The position numbers and the translations under genes were made by a program. A stretch of 64,000 bases of DNA from Diabrotica undecimpunctata (taxonomy: Eukaryota; Arthropoda; Insecta; Coleoptera; Chrysomelidae). The DNA lies in assembly GCF_040954645.1 (NCBI RefSeq), contig NC_092803.1, positions 67,676,427 to 67,740,426 of the forward strand, written 5' to 3'. Under the pieces are notes generated by a model. The model ran no database searches. It saw only the letters and a list, made by a program, of their open reading frames with translations, and was not told the DNA's origin. This document shows positions 56,013 through 64,000 of the stretch, piece by piece. The stretch's first letter is position 1. Every line of letters begins with the position of its first letter.

Positions 56013-56570
56013 TTAAAGTTCTGCAACTCGACCGAACTTCCTTCGAAAGATGGATTCCAACCCTGGTGCGTCTTTGATACTGGCCGGGATGGTAAGGGCC
56101 AGCGAGTAGTCATCGGGGAGCGCGAGTAGATCTTGCTTTTCTTCAGTGGTAACACCATGTCCTGCTTTACCGGTACCTCCATAGGCACCCATGAATTCCT
56201 TAAACGTGAGGTCAGACACATCTTGGACTTGGTTTACTTCCACTTCTTCATCTACGTCGTGGTCACCTTCGAAAGACGCCAGCCGGTTATGGTTTACTAT
56301 CATCGGCTTTCCCCTCGGAATCTTGCTTATTCGGTAGATGACATCGTTGATCTTCTCCATAATTAAGTATGGGCCTTCCCAAAACCGCTGCAATTTGGGA
56401 GAACAACCTTTTCGTTTCTTGGGATTATAGAGCCAGACTTTGTCGTTCTTCTTAAAGCAACCCTTTTCGGCTTGTGTATCGTACCGTTTCTTCATTCGGT
56501 CGCCAGCAATCTGAAGATGGGAACGGTCCAACTCATGTACATCGTCCATTCTTCTTCGTAATTCGATCAC
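56013..56570 (-). pseudogene. Gypsy integrase C-terminal domain (GPY)
   Basis: Contains ERDRMKKRYD-like DRMKKRYDTQAE, DKVWLYNPKKRKGCSPKL and FWEGPYLIMEKINDVIYRI, the GPY/F module that follows the catalytic core in gypsy integrases, then a charged linker and FRRKFGRVAEL at the stop. Uninterrupted for 185 codons. Confidence 0.85.
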
Positions 56571-56574
56571 ATAA

Positions 56575-57270
56575 TCTTCACCTGCTACATATTCTCCAGT
56601 TCGACACCCAAACTCTAGATGCTACAAGGTAGTTGCATTTCGCGTCCGAATAGGACTTTGGCTGGTGTCTGGCCTGTTGATTCGTTAACAGCAGATCTGT
56701 AGGCCATTGTGAAGAACGGAAGATATTGGTCCCAGTCTCGCTGATGATCGGACACCATCTTTGTCAAATACTTGCCAACTGTCCTATTTATTCGTTCTAC
56801 CATACCATCCGATTGCGGATGATACGCGGTAGTTCTTGTTTTCTTTATGCCTAGTCTATCACATATTCCTTGGAATAGATCGCTTTCGAAGTTCCTGCCT
56901 TGGTCACTATGGATCTCCAAATCGTCTGATATATTCTTGGATCAACTTATCTGCAACGGTGGCGGCCTTCTGGTCTGGAAGTGCGTAAATCTCGACCCAC
57001 TTAGTGAATAATCCATTACTACCAACATGTACTTGCCTCCATTTTCACTTTCTGGAAATGGCCCAGCGATGTCCAAAGCTATTCTTTCAAACAGGCCTCC
57101 AACATTATATTGTCTCATACGAGCTCTCCTTTTTCGGTAAGGCCCGTTACTCGTAGCACAAATAGTACATTTCTTACACCAGTCTTTTACGTCGTCGGAA
57201 CTGTTCATCCAATAAAACCGTTCCCGAATTCGCTGAAGGGTTTTCTTTACACCAAAATCCCCTTCTGATG
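56575..57270 (-). pseudogene. Gypsy integrase zinc finger and catalytic core
   Basis: From 57270 downward: RIRERFYWMNSSDDVKDW, CKKCTICATS (C-x2-C of the H2C2 finger), ERIALDIAGPF (first Asp), VVMDY then a shift to TKWVEIYALPDQKAATVA, a second shift, HSDQGRNFESDLF (second Asp), AYHPQSDGMVERINRTV (Glu), and TGQTPAKVLFGREMQLP. All three acidic residues are present. Two frameshifts (about 57010 and 56920) inactivate it. An ORF start in 56930 does not reflect the real start. Confidence 0.88.
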
Positions 57271-57283
57271 GACTGTCGTGTAA

Positions 57284-58075
57284 CTAACGAAGTACTTCGG
57301 CTATTCTGCTCTTTGAGATCACCAACTGTCTTCTCTTCTCTGAACCGTCATCATTTTTCAGTACTCGTTTAAGCAAACCATCTTCCAGGATGAATGAGTC
57401 CCACTGGGCCCAATACGTCTTAACTACTGAGCATAGGTTTGATATTTCTTGCCAAGGTAGTCGACGGTTTTTCTCTTTCCATTTTCGAATTTTCTGGACA
57501 ACTGGATCTCTCTCTTGTTCTTCCTTTATCTTGGTAGGAGTCCAGTCGTCGTTGACCATCGTTGTTCTTAGCACTGCTGCTTCCTTGGATTCCGTTTTGT
57601 TGCAGTGAGAACACTCTGCTGAACATGGCCTTCTGGAAAGAGAATCAGCGTTTCTGTGGCTAACTCCGGCCCGGTGCTCAATCTTGAAATCGTATTCTTG
57701 GAGTCGTTCGATCCATCTGGCTATCTGACCCTCTGGATTCTTAAACAGCATCAACCACTTAAGGGTGGCATGGTCGGTTCGGATTAAAAACTTCCTTCCA
57801 TAGAGGTATTGATAGAAGTGCTCTACTGATTTCACTACTGCCAGAAGTTCTCTTCTCGTGACGCAATAATTCCGCTCAGGTTTTGAAAGAACTTTACTAA
57901 AATATCCGAGGACTCGTTCCTGTCCTCCTTGAATCTGAGACAGCACTCTTCCAATTCCCACATTACTTGCATCTGTATCTAAGATGAACTCTCCTTCTGG
58001 CAGTGGATACCCTAAAATTGGTGCAGTGATTAAATGCTTTTTTAAGGTCTTAAAAGCATTTTGGCAGTCTGTATC
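57284..58075 (-). pseudogene. Gypsy RNase H and spacer
   Basis: EFILDTDASNVGIGRVLSQI (Asp of motif I, about 57940-58000), ERVLGYFSKVLSKPERNY, CVTRRELLAVVKSVEHFYQY (Glu), FLIRTDHATLKWL (Asp), HRAGVSHRNADSLSRRP (final NAD-x-LSR). Then a linker to ICSVVKTYWAQWDS-like text before integrase. Follows RT after a stop at 58076-58078 in the same frame (AFKTLKKHLITAPIL connects them). Confidence 0.9.
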
Positions 58076-59103
58076 CTAGCGGTAGTCTCTTGCTTCCTCT
58101 GTAAGTCGCGTTAATGGCCTAGCGATATCTGCAAACTTCTTAATAAACCTCCGGTAGTAAGTACATAGTCCAAGAAAACTTCTCACTTGATGTTTGTCCG
58201 TTGGTACTGGCCATTCCTTAATGGAATCAATTTTTCCCTTATCCGCGGCCACTCCTTCTTTACTGACTATATGACCCAGATAATTGACTTTACCTTGAAA
58301 TAGCTGGCAGTTCTTGGGGTTTAACATCAATCGGGCAGCTTTAAGTCGATTAAAAACGTTTTCTAAATTCTTCAGATGATCTTCAAATGTCACTCCCAGG
58401 ACGATTATGTCATCTAGGTAAACCAGGCATGTTTCCCAACATAACCCTCTAAACACATTTTCCATAAGCCTCTTAAATGTCGCAGGGGCATTACAGAGTC
58501 CAAATGGCATAAAGTTGAATTGCCACAATTCAGATCCTGTGGTGAAGGCTGTCTTTTCTTTATCTACTGGGTCCATTTCTACCTGCCAGTATCCTCTTCT
58601 ACCTTCAAATCCAAATTAGAAAACAATTTACTTCCAGCCAATGTGTCCAATGTATCGTCGATCCGAGGCAGAGGATAACTATCTTTCTTGGTAACGTTGT
58701 TCAGCAAACGGTACTCCACACAGAACCTCGTCGTTCCGTCTTTCTTCTTAACCAGGACCACTGGAGAGACCCATGGGCTCGTAGAAGGTTCTATCACCCC
58801 GTCTTTCTTCATTTCCTGAACAATCGTTTCGGTTTCCTCCCTTTTCACCTGTGATCATCGAGCTGTTTGACGAATTGGCTTAGCATTACCAGTATCAATT
58901 TTATGCTTAATAATGGTAGTTCTTCCCCTCTTTCCTCTTTTCGGTACGAAAATATCACGATACTGCCGGAGAAATTCCCTTAATTTCCTTTTCTCTATCT
59001 GATCTAGAGGCTGTCCTGCAACTGCAACCATTTGGTCGAATTTGTCGTTGGAATTATCAGATGTTGTCGCCTGACGGGGATTATGGATGTCACAGGTACA
59101 CAA
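58076..59103 (-). pseudogene. Gypsy reverse transcriptase
   Basis: From 59103: DIFVPKRGKRGR, HKIDTGNAKPIRQTAR, stop at 58855, [46 protein letters not shown] (motif A; the following SGYWQ block is damaged by a shift at about 58580), then 58076-58576 FMPFGLCNAPATFKRLMENV (motif B), CLVYLDDIIVLG (motif C, intact YLDD), LGHIVSKEGVAADKGKI and VRSFLGLCTYYRRFI (thumb). One stop and one frameshift. Confidence 0.92.
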
Positions 59104-59716
59104 GTTCCTACTTTTGTCTCTTTCTTAATGGTCACTGGGTAGTCGTTGACATTGATAAGTCTCACAGGAATTTCTTTAGCCGAAGTCACCAATTCCTTTC
59201 CAATTATGATTCCACGGCCAACCTCATCGTCGTGGTTCCAATGCTCCATCATAACAGGTGTACAATTCCCTGTAGTCGCGCTACTATGATTGTTTCGCTT
59301 CTCGCAGGCACGACTGTATCTTCCTTAATGGCTGGTTGCACAGTGTTGTCATTATGTGGATGAAGAAATACCTCCTCGTTGCCAACTTTGATTACCTTAT
59401 TCTTAAAATCCAATTGGAATCCATGCATATTCATTACGTCCATTCCTAATATAACATCCTCTTCGATGTCAGCAACTATAATTGTATGGCCAAACTTTTC
59501 TGCTCCAATTCCCAGTTGTACCTGGATTTCTTCATGAATATTGGCATTTTCACCTGTAGCGGTCCGAAGTCGCAACCTCGTTGGTAACAGTTTTTTACGG
59601 CTGGTGATGACTGTCGGGCGTATAATGATTCTGGTCGCTCCGGTATCCACCAACAGCGTATGTCTTTTACCATTTATTTCTCCATCTACATATACACTGT
59701 CTTCACGACATTTCAA
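59004..59716 (-). pseudogene. Gypsy aspartic protease
   Basis: KRHTLLVDTGATRIIIRP at about 59640-59690 has the DTG active site; ADIEEDVILGMDVMNMHG provides the flap-side ILGMD loop; a C-terminal part PARSETIIVARLQGI and, after a shift near 59250, IIIGKELVTSAKEIPVRLINV links to RT. The protease frame itself (59249-59716) is open. It cleaves the polyprotein in active relatives. Confidence 0.88.
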
Positions 59717-59786
59717 AGAAGCTATTAGTATGAGAGGGTCTTTGGAAAAGTTCCGGGTCGAAGCTGCCCCCTAAGGCCGACCCGTT

Positions 59787-61135
59787 CTAGTTTTCTTGAT
59801 GCTGAGTTTCTTGATTTGCGTCGTACCTAGGGTGCTTACATGAACTTCGTACGTGTCCTATTTCGCTACAATTCCAGCATCTTATGGTCTTCGTTTTCTT
59901 GTATGTCATACTTTTCATCATATTAACGAGCTGGTCAAGTTTATCTTCATCTCCTTCCGCTTTTACACTCCTAACTTTACTGTACCCGCCAGAGGCCTGC
60001 GTAGCTGACTCGTATTCGAGGGCGGCGGATAAGACATCAACCAGCGTCTTGTGACGAGCTAATCGCAGTGTTCTCTGCATTTCATGATCACGAAGACCAT
60101 CAATAAAGTTTTGAACGGCCAATTTTTCCATCATGTCTTCGGGAGCTGTTGGATAAGCATATCGTACTAATCTGGCAATATCTACCTCATATTCTTGAAG
60201 AGCCTCATCTTTCTTCTGTCTTCGATTTTTAAGCTGCGACTGATATACATGCTCCAAATGTTCGTGGCTATATCGCATATTTAACCTCTTCTTCAGTTGT
60301 TCGAAATCATCGGTCTCCTCTACGGCTATGGTCTGAAGCACATCTAAGGCATCTCCTCGAAGAGCGATAATCAGGTTTACAGCCTTTTCTTTTTCAGACC
60401 ATCCATTCGCTCTTGCGGCTGATTCGAACTGTTTCATGTAGTTGTTCCATGATGATTTTCCGTCGAAAGTTGGGACTTTAACATGAACAGAACCTCCACT
60501 TCCTTCAAATTTCGGCCGTGTCTCCAACTTACATTTCGTGTCTCGTCTTCTTTTGTCTCTACTGTAATTGGCTTGTATCCTCTCTCTGCTGTACCTGTTT
60601 CCTCCATCTTTCTTTCCATCTCTTTAATCTTTTCTTCAAAGGCCAACTTATCGGCAGCAACTTAGTTTTTTAACGAAGATATTCTATCGTCCAGGGCAGA
60701 CATCTCAGAAGTGACTTTAGAGATTTCCGAAGAGATGTTAGCAGAAACTTTGCTTTCCAGAGAAGAAATCTCGTTAGAAACTTTGTTTTCTAAAGAAGCG
60801 ATGTCGCCGGAAACTTTCGAAATATCGCCAGAAACTTTGTTCTCTAATGATGCGATGTCGCCGGAAACTTTGTTCTCTAATGATGCGATGTCACCAGAAA
60901 CTTTGGCTACATCAGAAGAAACTTTCAAAATATCGTCAGAAACTTTGTTCTCTAATTTAGAAATCGACGAGATGACAGCATCTTCAAATATATAAGTCTC
61001 TGGGTCCAACTCTTCTTCCTTCAAAGCGTTCTTTAGTCGTTGGACTAACTCAGCCTTTTTTCCGGTAGAAGCTAATTCTCTGTCCTCCAGATGTCTTCTT
61101 AAATTCGTAACTGTGAGCTCATAAATCGTCGCCAT
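59787..61135 (-). pseudogene. Gypsy Gag with N-terminal SAP domain
   Basis: ATG at 61133-61135. Residues 1-42: YELTVTNLRRHLEDRELAST-GKKAELVQRL, a SAP motif (two helices; in other proteins binds AT-rich DNA). Residues ~60-155: long coiled coil with repeated SLENKVSGDI / KVSGDIA units of about 11-18 residues. TAA at 60662-60664 interrupts; the frame continues (KLAFEEKIKEMERKM) to about 60530, then a frameshift to 60527-59787: HVKVPTFDGKSSWNNYMKQF (capsid start), IALRGDALDVL, VQNFIDGLRDHEMQRTL (capsid end) and the knuckle CWNCSEIGHVRSSC (C-x2-C-x4-H-x4-C). Dead by one stop and one shift. Confidence 0.9.
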
Positions 61136-61159
61136 TTTCGCAATTTATTTAGTATATTC

Positions 61160-61178
61160 CACTTTCTGACACCACTTG
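61160..61178 (-). other. Primer-binding site of the gypsy element
   Basis: Minus strand AAGTGGTGTCAGAAAGTGG lies immediately downstream of the 5' LTR; TGGTGTCAGAA-GTGG is a common tRNA primer complement in insect gypsy elements (recalled, not checked). Confidence 0.65.
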
Positions 61179-61179
61179 T

Positions 61180-61382
61180 TGTTATGTTTTTATTAATCTA
61201 ATTTATTGTTTTTATTTATTTATTAAAGGTTCTGTTTATAACACTTACAAATTTATTAAAGTCTTTATTACTTATTTATCTTACACGAACAATTATACAA
61301 TTTATTATAATACGGGCGTTACATTTTAAAAAACGCGGCGCGATCTTCAAAAATTAACTGTCCTCCTTAAATAAAATGTCCC

Positions 61383-61427
<45 letters not shown>

Positions 61428-61699
61428 TATATATAAATATATATATATATAGATATATACATATATATAAAATGCCGTTATCTAGAAGGATCGATGACCT
61501 TCTCCATTAGAAGGGGATCACATCGAATAGACGAGAACGTCCCTCAAGGACTGGTCTTTCGACGAATTTACTAGAAGTCGGTCGAAGGCTGAAACTGGTT
61601 TTTTTAACTGAGCGCCGAAATAACTAGAACAGAAAAGATATTAGCAATAAATATGTTTACACTTTTGAGTCATATGACACGTCATTATTTATCGTAACA
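61180..61699 (-). repeat. 5' LTR of the gypsy element
   Basis: Minus strand begins TGTTACGATAAATAATG (61699) and ends ACATAACA (61180), a short TGTTA/TAACA inverted terminus. About 520 bp, with a (TA)n-rich stretch at 61389-61470. The 61558-61699 part matches the 3' LTR fragment with very few differences (for example cgaag versus cgacg, acactttt versus acagtttt). Confidence 0.85.
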
Positions 61700-61839
61700 A
61701 TACGTATAATGTTTTAATATTATTCAAAACAACTTGTACCTCTTGAAATTCTGGAAATTGTCTAAAATGGTTGTACCTATTATTGAAAATGTATAGTATT
61801 GTACAACTACAACATAGTCCACAAACTCCAGGTAACTTA

Positions 61840-62145
61840 GAGAGCTATGGAATGGATTACGCACAACATTAATCTCATCGATCGCAAGTCAAATGAAGAA
61901 ATAAGAAGACGAACAAAAGTTATAACTGTAATCTAGAAGATTGCCGTGTTAAAATAAAACTGAGCAGGACAGATGGGAAAAATGGAACACAACCGTTGTA
62001 CGAAGCGAATTATTGAATCGCCACCAAGAGCAAACAAGGGAAGTGAAGGCAGACCTTATACCAGATGGACTGATGACATCAAGCGAATAGCTGGTCACGA
62101 ATGGATGCAAAAAAAATCGGTTGCCTGTAAAGTCGGTTTTCGGGC
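61840..62145 (+). mobile_element. LINE 3' fragment
   Basis: Across shifts reads HNINLIDRKSNEEIRRRTKV, then MGKMEHNRCTKRI, ANKGSEGRPYTRWTDDIKRI and AGHEWMQKK, matching the post-thumb tail of RTE-like LINEs (GHVAR--DGRW---I, RP--GRPPTRWTDDL, RWMQ-A). 5'-truncated; the usual final YVQQW block is degraded. Plus orientation, just outside the gypsy LTR. Confidence 0.75.
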
Positions 62146-62149
62146 GAAG

Positions 62150-64000
62150 ATTTTACGTGACAACGTCTTTTTCTCGGTAGAATATTTATTGATATGAATA
62201 TTATTAAATTGCACAATAGGAACAAGGAATTGAATGAAAATAAGAATTGCACAAATTTTAACTATAGAAATATATTTTGTTTACTAAAACATTGTACATG
62301 TAAACTTAAACTTAACTAATTTCTATTTGAGTGATTTTGTTGAGGATAGGACGATGATAGGAGAAATAGCATCGCACCAGCGGACCGATCATGTTTGAGT
62401 GGGAGAGAGACGCAAGGCATTCGCCGGTCCGGCGGGCCTCTCTCTCATTCGGTGACTCATCGTAACAGACGTGAGCGGGCGTTACACTTTTTCATGAGTG
62501 ACTCCGAGACACAAGCCGACTCCGAGACATATCATACGTACTGTTCAAAATTTATGAGGATTAGAAATTTAAGTCAACATTTACTACTCGCCCTGTATAT
62601 TATTAGACAATGGGAGCAGACACTTTTTAATGGTCATTAGTTATTCCCAATAGGTGTCTACATACGAGGTAGAAGTATCCACAGTTCCACATGACTCATT
62701 CTATATAACATGTTTCACCACATTGTTGCTTCTGTAGTAGCTGTACCGTAACCATTAGAGCTACCTTAATATCCGAAGAAGCCAAATTGTGGTAAAGCAT
62801 GTCATTTATTAGTAAATACAGCAGACATTTTTTGAAAATATAATTTAAATTTATTTATTTCAAATAAAAACCACGAACTGTAAAACACGAGAAATTTTTA
62901 AACATCAACGTCTCATTTTTATATGTTAACTGCGACTTTTAAATTTACTTACTCTTTACTACTTAGTCAAAAATACAAACAAAATAAAAAATATTACTTA
63001 GAAAGGGTACCTCCTGTTAAGATAGGTAAAATGCCCTCACTCCCAGAATATAAATTTTTTTACGTTCTCTATGATTAAAAAATAAGGCTCAGCGTAATTT
63101 TAGTCCGCCACTATCTCCCCCCACCTTCTAGCTCCAAGAACGTCAATTTTTCGTTTTTTAAGTGGAATTTAATCAATTTAAAAATTTTAAAAAATTCACA
63201 CGCATAGTTGGGGCTTTTACAAAACTTATCTATTTTTTGTAGACTGGTAGGTTAAGTGTACATGACCTAAAATTTCTTTTTTTAGAAAAAAGCGTATAAC
63301 TTTTTTTTGAAGGTAGTTGCAGGTTTCTTTTTTTTATGTTGTGTATTTAATCAAAAACTATATCTCCGATTTTTTTTCAGATTTTTTCGTATGGTTCATA
63401 GACTATCAAAAAGTGGAAGAAACACCTTTGAACCCCCCAAAAAACCATGTTTTGCATGGACCTGCAGCCACCTTCAAAAAAAGTTAAAAATGCATTTTTA
63501 TCTATCTTACACAACGTTTGAACTTCTATTTTTTAGGAAACGCTCAAAAACACGTCAATTATTATTTGAAGGGACAAACAACATGTCATATTTAAGGTTG
63601 CTGGAAAAAACACTCTCGCACCTCCCGTATCAATCCTTAATTTTTTTAAACTACTTCACCCTTTTTTTAATTTATATTTGGATTCTCCTTTTTGTGCTGA
63701 TTTTAAATATGTATAATACAATCAGCTTGAACTGATTAGTTTATGAGATAGACAATTTTTCGTTTAACAAGATAGTATCTCTCTCGCGTTAATTGACTGT
63801 AATAAAATAGCTTGTGGCATATAGGTTTATATTACAAAAATAATAATTGTGCAAGAGCTACTGCTAGAATTTTTAATGAACCATGATAGAGCAGTTTAGA
63901 GCAACAGGATCATTTGCAAAAAAAAACCATTGACAGGGACAAGTTGACATTGACGTAAAAATTGACATTTTAGGGAAAGCTAACTTAGAGGCTGAGCAAT
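62150..64000. other. Unassigned right end; no gene supported
   Basis: An 81-codon ORF (62395-62640) covers a GC-richer island, and a 142-codon ORF (63307-63735) is rich in Phe, Leu and Ile from T-rich DNA with no domain. Neither is convincing. 62990-63330 looks like interspersed repeat DNA (T-rich with ccccccaccttctag at about 63117), but the family was not identified. Confidence 0.4.
62402..62446. repeat. GC-rich hairpin
   Basis: GGAGAGAGA ... CGCCGG-T-CCGGCG ... TCTCTCTC: an inner 6-bp stem (CGCCGG/CCGGCG) and outer 8-bp purine/pyrimidine arms, in an otherwise AT-rich area. Possibly a transposon end; nothing else supports it. Confidence 0.45.

Larger units (their letters stand above)
55431..61699 (-). 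mobile_element. Ty3/gypsy LTR retrotransposon, minus strand, inactivated
   Basis: 5' LTR at 61180-61699, primer-binding site at about 61160-61178, Gag (SAP + capsid + CCHC), protease, RT, RNase H, integrase with GPY motif, an extra CCCH ORF, a polypurine tract at 55595-55607 and a truncated 3' LTR at 55431-55594. PR-RT-RH-IN order is that of Ty3/gypsy. Several stops and frameshifts. A target duplication cannot be tested because the 3' LTR outer end is missing. Confidence 0.93.

Noticed and set aside
60711..60995. 94-codon plus-strand ORF with repeated SPETLFSNDAM
   Set aside because: It is the antisense of the coiled-coil repeats in the gypsy Gag.
63307..63735. 142-codon plus-strand ORF at the right end
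   Set aside because: Composition follows T-rich DNA, with no domain, no splice or promoter context, and no preserved copy to compare with.
1..64000. tRNA, rRNA and riboswitch-like structures
   Set aside because: No convincing tRNA cloverleaf, rRNA core or conserved aptamer was recognised by reading; a dedicated scan such as tRNAscan or Rfam was not possible.

Overview
The window reads as intergenic or intronic DNA from a large, repeat-rich animal genome, most likely an insect and plausibly a beetle (inference from the retroelement families and AT-rich composition; no species marker is visible). The only host-gene evidence is at the left edge: a 3' splice site and a terminal exon (275-430, +) ending a double-stranded-RNA-binding-domain protein. 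Everything else that can be recognised is transposable-element relic or tandem repeat. Nearly all element ORFs carry stops, frameshifts or deletions.

Layout. 0.6-6.0 kb: LINE 3' fragments in both orientations, a 699-bp non-autonomous hAT element with an 8-bp target duplication, and a DUF4817-type DNA transposon fragment. 6.0-7.5 kb: an RTE-type LINE relic. 7.48-17.2 kb and 21.48-45.9 kb: two copies (A and B) of one segmental duplication, in the same order: unassigned block, RTE LINE, degenerate ~110-170-bp repeats, ~330-480-bp tandem monomers, a 5'-truncated LINE inserted in a monomer, unassigned AT-rich DNA, DUF4817 transposon, (TA)n. Copy A has one LINE-bearing unit. Copy B has amplified it into an array of about 12 anchor-bearing units (26.68-43.32 kb) with several length classes defined by shared internal deletions. 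Between the copies (17.3-21.4 kb) lie another DUF4817 fragment, a 42-bp-arm palindrome, a LINE RNase H fragment, a ~235-bp tandem repeat and a weak jockey-like relic.

46.2-47.7 kb: a ZBED5-like hAT transposase relic split by a LINE 3' tail. 47.78-54.5 kb: an old BEL/Pao integrase relic interrupted by a younger, nearly full-length BEL/Pao element (47,878-53,870) with two ~300-bp LTRs and a perfect 5-bp target duplication; removing the insert restores the older integrase frame. 54.6-55.4 kb: a DDE transposase fragment. 55.43-61.70 kb (minus strand): a Ty3/gypsy element with a SAP-domain Gag, complete but broken pol, and an unusual 3' ORF with a CCCH zinc finger; its 3' LTR is truncated. 61.8-62.15 kb: another LINE 3' end. 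The last ~1.8 kb is unassigned.

The genes do not form a pathway. The main biological story is structural: a LINE insertion captured by a tandem-repeat monomer, deleted in steps and re-amplified in only one of two duplicated copies, i.e. a retrotransposon fragment becoming satellite-like DNA. All similarities were judged by eye, so identities are approximate.
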